In this document: positions 9,336 to 16,777 of the stretch, one piece after another | Layout of the letters: each line of letters opens with the position of its first letter | How positions within the stretch are numbered: the first letter of the stretch is position 1 | NCBI GenBank assembly: GCA_934875375.1 | Contig: CAKXHL010000010.1 | Coordinates: 1 to 64,000 of the forward strand | Reading direction: 5' to 3' | From: an uncultured bacterium | Lineage (GTDB): Bacteria > Bacillota > Clostridia > Oscillospirales > Ruminococcaceae | Length of the DNA stretch: 64,000 nt | Position numbers and translations under genes: made by a program | The notes under the pieces: model-generated | Seen by the model: the letters and a program-made list of their open reading frames with translations, nothing else | The model's database searches: none | What the model was told of the DNA's origin: nothing

Positions 9336-9373
9336 TAGGGGAAATTTCATCCGCTATAACAAAATTTCCCCTA
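9336..9373 (-). repeat. 12-bp inverted repeat over the galK stop codon
   Basis: Perfect arms TAGGGGAAATTT (9336-9347) and AAATTTCCCCTA (9362-9373) with a 14-nt loop. The loop and one arm span the galK stop codon (9354-9356). It could shape galK-galE mRNA processing or partly terminate transcription. Confidence 0.6.
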
Positions 9374-10631
9374 CGCCGGCCGGGCGGATATACAGCTGGC
9401 GGCAGGAACCCAGGCCGAAAACCGCCTCCATTCGCTGCCGGTAAAAGTCGGCCATCTCCTGCGGCACGAAAGACAGGATGCTCCCGGCAAATCCGCCGCC
9501 ATGGATCCGGCAGGCGCCTTTTTCCTGCAAAAGATGGCTGGATAGAGCCAGTGCCAGGCAAAGGCCTCGTTCTCCGGGCTTGGCGTCCGGCCAGGCATTT
9601 TGCAAAAGCTGTTGGGAAGAGTGGCCGGACGCGGCAAAAAGCGATAGGATCTGCGGGATATCGTTTTGCGCCAGCGCGTCCTCGAAGGCGGCGGTGCGGC
9701 GATCCTCTTCAAAAAAGTGAGCGGCGCGCAGAAGCGCCCGGTCGCAAACGCGTCCGCGCAGTTCTCCCATTCTTGCCCAAAACAGATCCTCCGGCACCTG
9801 GCGCAGAACCTGACGGTCAAAGCAGGCTGCAACCTCCTTCATTTCCGCCGGAATCGCCGCATATTGACCGGTGAGGTCTGCATGGCTGCCCCCGGTATGG
9901 ACAGAAAACAGGCACAGGCCATGCTGTCGGGGAGAAAAGGTCTGCCGCCGCACCTGCGGGGCGGCAGGTTCCGCGAAATCCATTGCGGCAAAGCCGCCTG
10001 TGGCGCAGGCAAGCTGATCCATCAGGCCGCAGGGCTTTCCAAAATATTCGGATTCGGCAAAGCGGCCCGCTTGGGCAATCTGCACGGCAGAAGCTTTGCC
10101 GCCGCAGAAAAAGACGTTAAAAATAGCCCCAATCAGGCACTCGAACGAAGCAGAGGAGGAAAGGCCCGCGCCCGAAGGCAGATGGGAAGAAACATAGGCA
10201 TCAAACCCGGCAGGAGAGAAACCCGCCCGGGTTAATCCGGCGGCTGTGCCCCGAATGAGTGCGGAAGGCATTCCCTTTTCCCGTATGCGGGGAGCCAGAT
10301 CGTCCAGTTCCACGACAGCAGCAGAGTATCCCTCGGAAACCACGCGGACAGTGTGCGAGCCGTTGGGAGCGGCAACGGCGATCATATCCAGTGTCACTGC
10401 GGCGGCCACTGCCCGGCCGAATTGGTGGTCGGTATGATTCCCAATGATTTCACAGCGGCCGGGGGAGGAGAACAGTGCCGCCCTGCGGCCGGTGCCAAAC
10501 GCTTTTTCAAAACAGCGGACGGCCTCAAGATATCGCTGCGGCTGAGCTGCCGGATTTTCGTACCAGTTTTCAAAGGCCGCCGACCCTTTGGGTTCGGCTA
10601 GTTTTTCGCGGATGCTTTCAATCGGTTCCAA
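9354..10631 (-). CDS. galK: Galactokinase
   Basis: A 425-residue GHMP-family kinase that phosphorylates galactose at C1. Three GHMP signatures are visible: GRCEIIGNHTDHQFG near residue 57 (normally GRVNLIGEHTDYN, so the usual Glu of the sugar-binding motif is Asn here), the ATP-binding LPSGAGLSSSASFE, and the C-terminal HGGGFAGSILSFVP. GKPCGLMDQLA carries the catalytic aspartate. It is somewhat longer than E. coli GalK (382), with about 40 additional N-terminal residues. It is the first gene of a two-gene operon with galE. The Glu-to-Asn change leaves some doubt about sugar preference. Confidence 0.9.
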   Translation of the reverse strand: MEPIESIREKLAEPKGSAAFENWYENPAAQPQRYLEAVRCFEKAFGTGRRAALFSSPGRCEIIGNHTDHQFGRAVAAAVTLDMIAVAAPNGSHTVRVVSEGYSAAVVELDDLAPRIREKGMPSALIRGTAAGLTRAGFSPAGFDAYVSSHLPSGAGLSSSASFECLIGAIFNVFFCGGKASAVQIAQAGRFAESEYFGKPCGLMDQLACATGGFAAMDFAEPAAPQVRRQTFSPRQHGLCLFSVHTGGSHADLTGQYAAIPAEMKEVAACFDRQVLRQVPEDLFWARMGELRGRVCDRALLRAAHFFEEDRRTAAFEDALAQNDIPQILSLFAASGHSSQQLLQNAWPDAKPGERGLCLALALSSHLLQEKGACRIHGGGFAGSILSFVPQEMADFYRQRMEAVFGLGSCRQLYIRPAGVGEILL

Positions 10632-10666
10632 TGCTCTGCTCCTTTTTTGTTATTTCTGTGCTTTTT

Positions 10667-10694
10667 AGTATAGCAGAATTTTGCAGTGACGCAA
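10667..10694 (-). promoter_or_regulatory. Promoter of galK-galE
   Basis: On the minus strand TTGCGT and TATACT are separated by 16 nt, about 36 nt before the galK start. The region is shared with the divergent sigma-factor gene at 10872. Confidence 0.5.
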
Positions 10695-10871
10695 TGAAAA
10701 AGAATTTTGAAAAGATTATGAATTTTTATGAAGTAAACTTCCGACATCTGTCGTTTTATGTTAGGATAGAAAAGAAAAAGGAAAATCATTGAATTTTTTC
10801 TGGACAGGTTGCAACAAACCGTCCTGTTTTTGGAACTATCATAGTAAGATTGACTGCAGAGGGGAAAGAGC

Positions 10872-11417
10872 ATGGAACTCGACGAAAAGAGTGTGAAAAT
10901 AGAGCGGCTGTATGCTCTGCACAAAAATGTGATGCTTTACACGGCCGAGCGGATTCTGCGGGATTATCAGTTGGCGGAAGACGCTGTGCAAAAGGCTTTT
11001 ATGAAGGTGCTGGACAATCTGCATAAGATCGAGGAGCCGGATTGTAACAAAACCCGCGCGTTTCTAGTTATCATTACCAGAAACGTCGCAATTACCATGT
11101 ATAACCGGCAGAAAAAGCAGGCCGTTCCCATTGAGGAAATCGAACAGATGGACTGTGCGGGAGGATTCACGCCTTTTGAGCTGGTGGCGTCGAAAGAATC
11201 GGTGGAGGCGATTGCGCAGTACATCAGCCAGCTGGACAAAAAGTATGCGGATGTGCTGACGCTGAAGTTTTACTACCAGTATTCGGACAGCGAGATCGCC
11301 GGTTTGGTACAGACCAGCCCCGAGAATGTCCGGGTTCGCCTGCACCGTGGTAAGCGTAAATTGACGGCGCTTTTAAAGGGGGACGAACGTTTCAATGGAT
11401 CGCAGAACAGGCGATGA
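10872..11417 (+). CDS. Small sigma-70 family (ECF-like) RNA polymerase sigma factor
   Basis: 181 residues: region 2 (about 18-85: YQLAEDAVQKAFMKVLDNL) and region 4 (about 120-170: YADVLTLKFYYQYSDSEIAG, then SPENVRVRLHRGKRKL) with a short linker, as in extracytoplasmic-function sigma factors. GGGGAAAGAGC precedes the ATG. It would direct RNA polymerase to a small regulon in response to an unknown signal. The following small gene overlaps its 3' end by 23 nt. No classic membrane anti-sigma factor is adjacent. Its own promoter region (10700-10870) has no motif I can assign with confidence. Confidence 0.9.
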   Translation: MELDEKSVKIERLYALHKNVMLYTAERILRDYQLAEDAVQKAFMKVLDNLHKIEEPDCNKTRAFLVIITRNVAITMYNRQKKQAVPIEEIEQMDCAGGFTPFELVASKESVEAIAQYISQLDKKYADVLTLKFYYQYSDSEIAGLVQTSPENVRVRLHRGKRKLTALLKGDERFNGSQNRR

Positions 11418-11589
11418 ATGGAGCGGGGATCCTTTGCTGCTGGCTGCGCTGCAGCGATATGTAGAGCGGATGTTGGGAGAGCTTCCCTGTGAAGAGAAGC
11501 TATCTGCTCGGTACCGGAATACGCCGCGTCTGGATCAGATGATTGGCGAACTGGAAAAAGCCCGGCGCCAACAGCGGCATGGGAAGTAG
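11395..11589 (+). CDS. Small protein overlapping the sigma-factor gene; possible anti-sigma factor
   Basis: 64 residues, hydrophilic, no membrane segment. The ATG at 11395 lies inside the end of the sigma gene, with a GGGGGAC site about 10 nt upstream, so translation is likely coupled. It reads like an amphipathic helical peptide (LLLAALQRYVERMLGELP, then LDQMIGELEKARRQQ). I do not recognise a family. Position and coupling suggest a regulator of the sigma factor, but this is inference. Confidence 0.65.
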   Translation: MDRRTGDEWSGDPLLLAALQRYVERMLGELPCEEKLSARYRNTPRLDQMIGELEKARRQQRHGK

Positions 11590-11593
11590 GAAA

Positions 11594-11642
11594 CAGAAAA
11601 AGGCAGAGGTACAGGGAAAATCCCGGCCGCTGCCTTTTTTTG
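11594..11642 (+). terminator. Terminator after the sigma operon
   Basis: A stem with AAAAAGGCAG and CTGCCTTTTTTT outer arms plus an inner GGGAAAATCCC hairpin. Confidence 0.8.
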
Positions 11643-11721
11643 TCCGGCATTGGTCGGAGAAATCCGTTGCCTTTTGCTGAAAAGTCACCTACAATGTGTT
11701 TGGATGAAAGAGGGGTGTGCA

Positions 11722-12428
11722 ATGCGGCAGGAAAAAACCTTTTCCAAGGGATTAAAAGACGGGATTCCCATCTGTCTGGGCTATTTGTCGGTTTCCTTTA
11801 CGTTCGGTATGATGGCGGCGAAAGGCGGTCTGCCGCTTTGGGCAATCCAGCTGATTTCCATGACCAACCTGACTTCGGCCGGGCAGTTTACGGGAACGAC
11901 GCTGATTTTATCCGATGGGGCGTATCTGGAGATTGCGGTGACCACTTTCGTGATTAACCTGCGGTACACGCTGATGGGGGTTTCTCTGTCGCAGAAGCTG
12001 GAGCCGTCTATGCCGGGTTGGAAGCGGGCTCTGCTGGCCTTTGGCAACACCGACGAAATTTTTGCGGTGGCCATGCAGCAGAAGGGATTGGTCAGCGGCA
12101 GATATCTGCTGGGACTGATTATGCTGCCCTATATTGGCTGGGCGTCGGGGACGCTGTTGGGGCCACCGCTTTCGGCGCATTGCCGGCCAGCGCTGCCAGC
12201 GCGCTGAATATCGCAATCTACGGGATGTTTGTTGCCATTCTGGTTCCGCCGATGCGAAGGCTGCGCCCGGTATTGTTTACCGTATGCGTATCTGCAGGGA
12301 TCAGCTGCATTTTTCGGTTTGTGCCGGCGCTGTCCGGTTTCTCCTCCGGCTGGGTAATCATTTTTTGCGCGGTAGCGGCATCTGCCTGGGCGGCGGTGCG
12401 CTATCCGGTGGGAGAGGAGGATGCCTGA
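11722..12428 (+). pseudogene. azlC: azlC, branched-chain amino acid exporter subunit, frameshifted
   Basis: AzlC-family membrane protein (large subunit of the AzlCD branched-chain amino acid exporter). The ATG at 11722 follows AAAGAGGGG. The frame reads well through YIGWASGTLLG, then breaks at a run of four G (12159-12162) and continues in another frame with ATAFGALPASAASALNIAIY to the TGA at 12426-12428. One missing G restores LLGATAF and a protein of about 235 residues, the family's usual size. As written, the first frame ends at 12207 with an unrelated tail. It could be a true mutation, a phase-variable tract or a base-calling error. azlD is intact and overlaps the stop. Confidence 0.88.
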
Positions 12429-12748
12429 TGGAGCTGGATGTGAGCAGAGTGGTGCTGTCAGTGGTTATTATGGCAGGTGTGACCTATCTTTTGCGTATGC
12501 TGCCGGTGACGATTTTCAGAAAAAAGATCGAAAATCGTTTTGTCCGTTCTTTTTTGGCTTATGTGCCATACGCGGTACTGGCGGCTATGACCATTCCGGA
12601 TATCTTTTTTGCAACTGCTTCACTGGTTTCTGCGGCCTTGGGGTTGGCTGCGGCAATATTGCTTTCTTACAAGGGAAAAAGTCTTTTGACCGTAGCCTTG
12701 GGGGCGGTGGCCGTTGTATTTTTAACGCAGCGCCTGCTACCGGCTTGA
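12428..12748 (+). CDS. azlD: AzlD-family small subunit of branched-chain amino acid exporter
   Basis: 106 residues with about three to four membrane helices (VVIMAGVTYLLRMLPVTIF near the N-terminus is typical of AzlD). The ATG overlaps the azlC stop as TGATG, with GGAGAGGAGG upstream, so the two are translationally coupled. AzlD works with AzlC to export branched-chain amino acids and analogues. It is complete even though azlC upstream is frameshifted. Confidence 0.9.
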   Translation: MELDVSRVVLSVVIMAGVTYLLRMLPVTIFRKKIENRFVRSFLAYVPYAVLAAMTIPDIFFATASLVSAALGLAAAILLSYKGKSLLTVALGAVAVVFLTQRLLPA

Positions 12749-12881
12749 AAAGATGGGAGATTAAAACAGAATCCGTCTCCATTGCGGCCGATTCACCGGC
12801 ACTGTCTTTTGTGTTTTTTACCGAAAAACCGACTGGCAGCGCTCTATTTTTTTGCAGATTGAAAAAAGTTTGTCAAAACCA

Positions 12882-12910
12882 TTGACAAATTCGGTTAGCA
12901 ATAGTAAACT
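12882..12910 (+). promoter_or_regulatory. Promoter of the feo operon
   Basis: TTGACA (12882-12887) and TAAACT (12905-12910) with a 17-nt spacer that includes a GGTTAGC half site. A second dyad lies at the expected transcription start (next entry). Confidence 0.7.
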
Positions 12911-12923
12911 ATGGCTGAAAGAA

Positions 12924-12940
12924 GGTTAGAAGAAACTAAC
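12924..12940 (+). promoter_or_regulatory. DtxR/IdeR-like iron box at the feo transcription start
   Basis: GGTTAG-N6-CTAAC (12924-12940), a dyad resembling the TTAGGTTAG/CTAACCTAA operator of DtxR-family iron repressors. A repressor bound here would cover the start of transcription. The identity of the regulator is inferred. Confidence 0.55.
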
Positions 12941-12985
12941 TCGATGCTTTTCAACGCAGATTCACAAAGAAAATAGGGAGGAAAA

Positions 12986-13201
12986 ATGGATATGCCGTTG
13001 ACAATGGCCGCATCCGGTGAAATCAATACCGTGAAGCGTATTCAGGGAAGAGACGAGACCAAGCGTTTTTTGGCGAGCCTTGGTTTTGTAGAAGGAGGAC
13101 AGGTGCAGGTGATTTCCGAAATCAGCGGGAATTTGATTGTCAATATCAAAGATACCAGAATTGCACTGAGCAAGAGCATGGCCAACCAAATCATGATCTA
13201 G
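12986..13201 (+). CDS. feoA: FeoA-domain protein (first copy)
   Basis: 71 residues, one SH3-like FeoA domain (SLGFVEGGQVQVISEISG, then IALSKSMANQIMI). GGGAGG precedes the ATG. FeoA proteins assist the ferrous iron transporter FeoB in an undefined way. It is the first of four iron genes in the order feoA-feoA-feoB-small partner. The start at 12986 gives MDMPLTMAA; shorter alternatives at the internal ATGs are possible. Confidence 0.9.
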   Translation: MDMPLTMAASGEINTVKRIQGRDETKRFLASLGFVEGGQVQVISEISGNLIVNIKDTRIALSKSMANQIMI

Positions 13202-13240
13202 AACGCCGCTTGCGGCGGTTCGCATAGGGAAAGAAGGGGT

Positions 13241-13465
13241 ATGATGAAAACACTCAAACAGACCAAGTGCGGCGAAACGGTCACTGTCACCCGCCTGGGT
13301 GGAGAGGGCGCACTCAAACGCCGGATTATGGACATGGGAATCACCAAAGGAACCTCCATTTTTGTGCGCAAGGTCGCGCCGCTGGGAGATCCGGTGGAGA
13401 TTACGGTTCGCGGCTATGAGTTATCCATCCGCAAAGGCGATGCGGAAAATATTTTAGTGGAATAA
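13241..13465 (+). CDS. feoA: FeoA-domain protein (second copy)
   Basis: 74 residues with the typical FeoA core (RRIMDMGITKGTSIFVRK, then GYELSIRKGDAENILVE). AGAAGGGG precedes the ATG at 13241. It differs clearly from the first copy, which is closer in style to stand-alone FeoA proteins, so the two may have separate roles at the FeoB cytoplasmic face. Confidence 0.93.
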   Translation: MMKTLKQTKCGETVTVTRLGGEGALKRRIMDMGITKGTSIFVRKVAPLGDPVEITVRGYELSIRKGDAENILVE

Positions 13466-13504
13466 GCGCTGGCAAAAATGTCCCGCGTTTTTTTCGGGAA
13501 TAAG

Positions 13505-13520
13505 GTTAGTTATTACTAAC
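13505..13520 (+). promoter_or_regulatory. Second DtxR-like iron box, before feoB
   Basis: A perfect palindrome, GTTAGT-TATT-ACTAAC, preceded by AAG. Its GTTAG/CTAAC halves match the box at the operon promoter, which supports both as sites of the same regulator. Confidence 0.6.
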
Positions 13521-13577
13521 TTTTGTTTTTGAGTTGATAGCACAACCGTTTTCAGCGGCGAAAGGAGTTTTAGGAGT

Positions 13578-15755
13578 ATGGCGATTAAAATTGCGCTTGC
13601 AGGAAATCCCAACTGCGGCAAAACGACCATGTTCAACGACCTGACAGGTTCCAATCAGTTTGTTGGCAACTGGCCTGGTGTTACCGTAGAGAAAAAAGAG
13701 GGCAAGCTCAAAGGGCATAAAGATGTTATCATCACTGATCTGCCCGGTATTTATTCTTTATCCCCCTACACATTGGAGGAGGTAGTAACCAGAAATTACC
13801 TCATCCAGGAGAAACCCGACGTCATTTTGAATCTGGTAGATGGTTCCAATATTGAGCGTAACCTGTATCTGACGACCCAGTTGACGGAAATGGGGATTCC
13901 GGTGGTCATTGCGTTGAATATGATGGACGTTGTTCGGAAAAACGGCGACCATATCGACACCAAAAAACTCTCGGATGAGTTGGGCTGTCCAGTTATTGAA
14001 ACTTCGGCCGTGAAAGGCGAGGGCTGTATGAAAGCGGCGGAGCAGGCCATTGCAATGGCAGAATCCGCAGGAGAGTTTTCTGCGAAGCACACTTTTGATC
14101 ATGCAGTGGAAACTGCGTTGTCTGAGATCGAATCCGTGGTGGAAGGGCTGGTACCGGCAGAGAACTCCCGCTGGTTTGCAGTGAAGCTGTTTGAACGGGA
14201 CGAGAAGGTGCTGGATTCTCTTTCGCTGGCCCAAAACCTCAAACTCCGGCTGGAGGACATCATATCCGAGCTGGAAAAGAAAGAGGATGACGATGCGGAA
14301 AGCATCATCACCAATGAGCGCTATTCCTATATCGCAAAACTGGTCGGGAGATGTTTGCAGAAAAAGAAAACAGGCATGACTACTTCGGATAAGATCGACC
14401 GGATTGTAACCAACCGATGGCTGGCGCTGCCGATTTTTGCGGTGGTTATGACGCTGGTGTATTATATTTCCTGGACAACGGTCGGCACGATTGTTACCGA
14501 CTTTACCAACGATACACTGTTCGGCGAATGGATTAGCCCCGCAGTAGAGAATTTCCTAGTGGGGATCGGAACAGCCGATTGGCTGGTGGGGCTGATTGTG
14601 GAAGGAATTGTTGGCGGCGTTGGCGCGGTCCTGGGGTTTGTTCCCCAGATGCTGGTGCTCTTCCTGCTGCTGTGCCTGCTGGAGGACTGCGGTTACATGG
14701 CGCGTGTCGCCTTTATTATGGACCGGATTTTCCGCCGCTTCGGCCTGTCCGGTAAATCTTTTATTCCGATGCTGATTGGCACCGGCTGCGGCGTACCCGG
14801 CGTCATGGCTTCCCGTACCATTGAGCAGGATCGCGACCGCAAAATGACGATTATGACTACCACATTTATCCCCTGCGGTGCGAAAATGCCGATCGTCGGC
14901 CTGATTGCCGGCGCTTTATTCGGCGGCGCATGGTGGGTGGCGCCTTCCGCTTATTTTATCGGTGTGGCGGCAATCGTGATTTCCGGTATTCTGTTGAAGA
15001 AAACAAAAATGTTTGCGGGCGAACCGGCCCCCTTTGTCATGGAACTCCCCGCCTATCATGCGCCGACAGCCGTCAATATCCTGCGCGGTACTTGGGAGCG
15101 CGGATGGTCCTTCATTAAAAAAGCCGGTACGGTTATTTTACTGGCCAGCATTTTTGTATGGTTTACCAAGAGCTTTGGCTTTGTAGACGGTTCCTTCGGC
15201 ATGGTAGAGGATATGGACGCCTCGATTCTAGCAGCCATTGGCAGCTTTGTGGCCCCGATTTTCGCTCCCCTGGGCTTTGGCAACTGGCAGTCTACCGTGG
15301 CGTCTGTCCTCGGACTGGTGGCCAAGGAAGAGGTAGTAGGCGTGTTCGGCGTACTCTACGGAGTGGCCGGCGATGCGCTGGAACTGGTGGAAGAAGGCGC
15401 GTTCAACGAACTGGGCCCCATTGCCCAGCACTTTACTGCCCTGTCCGCTTACTCTTTCCTGATCTTTAACCTGCTGTGCGCCCCCTGTTTTGCGGCGATC
15501 GGCGCCATTAAGCGCGAGATGAACAATCCCAAATGGACCTGGTTCGCCATCGGATACCAGACGGTATTCGCTTATACCATTGCTCTGATTGTTTACCAGT
15601 TGGGGTTGCTTTTTACCGGCGGCAGTTTCGGGATTGGCACTATCGCAGCGCTGGTGCTTCTGGCCGCTTATATCTGGCTTTTGGTTCGCAAAGGATATGT
15701 GGGCGAAACCAAATCCGCCAGTTCGATTGAAGCGGCAAAAGTCGGCGTAAAATAA
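13578..15755 (+). CDS. feoB: Ferrous iron transporter FeoB
   Basis: 725 residues. N-terminal G-protein domain with G1 GNPNCGKTT at 9-17, G3 DLPGIYSL and G4 NMMD; then the helical linker domain; then a membrane region of about ten helices with the duplicated GXGCGVPGVMASRT-type motifs (GTGCGVPGVMASRTIEQ and CGAKMPIVGLIAGALF). It imports Fe(II) across the cytoplasmic membrane. GAAAGGAG precedes the ATG. The iron box 58 nt upstream suggests feoB has additional control of its own within the operon. Length is usual for FeoB. Confidence 0.97.
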   Translation: MAIKIALAGNPNCGKTTMFNDLTGSNQFVGNWPGVTVEKKEGKLKGHKDVIITDLPGIYSLSPYTLEEVVTRNYLIQEKPDVILNLVDGSNIERNLYLTTQLTEMGIPVVIALNMMDVVRKNGDHIDTKKLSDELGCPVIETSAVKGEGCMKAAEQAIAMAESAGEFSAKHTFDHAVETALSEIESVVEGLVPAENSRWFAVKLFERDEKVLDSLSLAQNLKLRLEDIISELEKKEDDDAESIITNERYSYIAKLVGRCLQKKKTGMTTSDKIDRIVTNRWLALPIFAVVMTLVYYISWTTVGTIVTDFTNDTLFGEWISPAVENFLVGIGTADWLVGLIVEGIVGGVGAVLGFVPQMLVLFLLLCLLEDCGYMARVAFIMDRIFRRFGLSGKSFIPMLIGTGCGVPGVMASRTIEQDRDRKMTIMTTTFIPCGAKMPIVGLIAGALFGGAWWVAPSAYFIGVAAIVISGILLKKTKMFAGEPAPFVMELPAYHAPTAVNILRGTWERGWSFIKKAGTVILLASIFVWFTKSFGFVDGSFGMVEDMDASILAAIGSFVAPIFAPLGFGNWQSTVASVLGLVAKEEVVGVFGVLYGVAGDALELVEEGAFNELGPIAQHFTALSAYSFLIFNLLCAPCFAAIGAIKREMNNPKWTWFAIGYQTVFAYTIALIVYQLGLLFTGGSFGIGTIAALVLLAAYIWLLVRKGYVGETKSASSIEAAKVGVK

Positions 15756-15795
15756 AAATTCCCTAAAAAGAAAAGCAATACAGAAAGGAGCGCTG

Positions 15796-15975
15796 ATGAT
15801 GGGTACATGGATTGTATTAGGTGTTTTAGTCATAGGAGTTGTGATGGCTTTGCTTACCGTCCGGAAAAACGTCAAAGGGGGCGGCTGCCCAGGCGGTTGC
15901 TCCGGATGCTCCGGCAGCTGTCAATGCCATTCGGATGGTGGCAAGTCCGCTGCACGGAAAGTATCTTCCCTCTGA
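15796..15975 (+). CDS. FeoB-associated Cys-rich membrane protein
   Basis: A 59-residue protein. One N-terminal membrane helix (TWIVLGVLVIGVVMALLTV) is followed by a Gly/Cys-rich cytoplasmic stretch, GGGCPGGCSGCSGSCQCH, with five cysteines. This is the small FeoB-associated family found next to feoB in Firmicutes. AAAGGAG precedes tandem ATGs at 15796 and 15799. It begins 41 nt after feoB and ends before a bidirectional terminator. The cysteines may bind iron delivered by FeoB; this is inference. Confidence 0.9.
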   Translation: MMGTWIVLGVLVIGVVMALLTVRKNVKGGGCPGGCSGCSGSCQCHSDGGKSAARKVSSL

Positions 15976-16009
15976 TATCTTCTTACCTCCCATTGCAATA
16001 TTTGCCCTA

Positions 16010-16045
16010 GCAAAAAAAGACGGTCTTAAGACCGTCTTTTTTTGC
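16010..16045 (+). terminator. Bidirectional terminator after the feo operon
   Basis: A perfect palindrome around AAGACGGTCTTAAGACCGTC with A-run and T-run flanks. It serves feo on the plus strand and the racemase operon on the minus strand. Confidence 0.93.
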
Positions 16046-16080
16046 TTTCTCATAAGAGGGAGCGGCGCCTGGAAATGCCT

Positions 16081-16776
16081 TTACGCCAGCGCGGCGTCTA
16101 CCGCAGCCATGGCGTGTAGAACGGTAGTATCAAATACGGGCAGATCCGTATGCTCCTGCTGGATCAACAGAGGAATTTCGGTGCAGCCGAGGATTGCCCC
16201 CTGGGCACCTTGCGCCCGCAAAGAATCGATTACATCCAGAAAATAACGGCGGGATTCCTCTTTTAGAATATGAAAGGTCAATTCTTCGTTGATCACCCGG
16301 TAGATCTCTTCCCCCTGTTCCTCCGTTGGAAGGAGAACGTCAATGCCGTGGAGTTGTTTGAGCCGGCCTTTGTAAAAAGGTTGGGTCATGGTAAAAGGGG
16401 TTCCCAGCAGCGCTACCTTTTGCAAGCCCTGTTTTTTGATGGCATCGGCAGTGGCGTCGGCGATATGAATAACCGGGACCGAAAGCCCATTGGAAAGCAC
16501 GTCGTAAACAGCGTGCATGGTGTTGGTGCACAAAAGGAGCATATCCGCCCCCGCAGCTACCAGTTTTTCCCCGATGTCCAAAAACTCCTGCCCCAGCTGC
16601 TTTTGTTCCCCTCGGGCCATCCGTCCCAGCTTTTGGGCCAGGTTGACAGAATAGAGGATGCATTCCACCGTGTCCAGCCCACCGCCTAGGCGGCGGTTGG
16701 ATTCCTCGTTGATGACCCGATAGTACTCCACGGTGGACTGCCAGCTGAGTCCGCCGATTAAGCCGATTTTTTTCAT
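16081..16776 (-). CDS. Aspartate/glutamate racemase family protein
   Basis: 231 residues, cofactor-independent Asp/Glu racemase fold. Both catalytic cysteines are visible, in LLLCTNTMH and AILGCTEIPLL. The N-terminus MKKIGLIGGLSWQSTVEYY is typical of the aspartate racemase branch. The ATG at 16776 follows AAGGAGA; it begins one base after the stop of the upstream cyclodeaminase gene, so the two are one operon. The substrate is most likely aspartate or glutamate. Confidence 0.9.
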   Translation of the reverse strand: MKKIGLIGGLSWQSTVEYYRVINEESNRRLGGGLDTVECILYSVNLAQKLGRMARGEQKQLGQEFLDIGEKLVAAGADMLLLCTNTMHAVYDVLSNGLSVPVIHIADATADAIKKQGLQKVALLGTPFTMTQPFYKGRLKQLHGIDVLLPTEEQGEEIYRVINEELTFHILKEESRRYFLDVIDSLRAQGAQGAILGCTEIPLLIQQEHTDLPVFDTTVLHAMAAVDAALA

Positions 16777-16777
16777 G

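Noticed and set aside
9317..10235. Two long plus-strand frames opposite galK
   Set aside because: Shadows of the GC-rich galK gene; composition is Pro/Arg-rich and no start site is credible.
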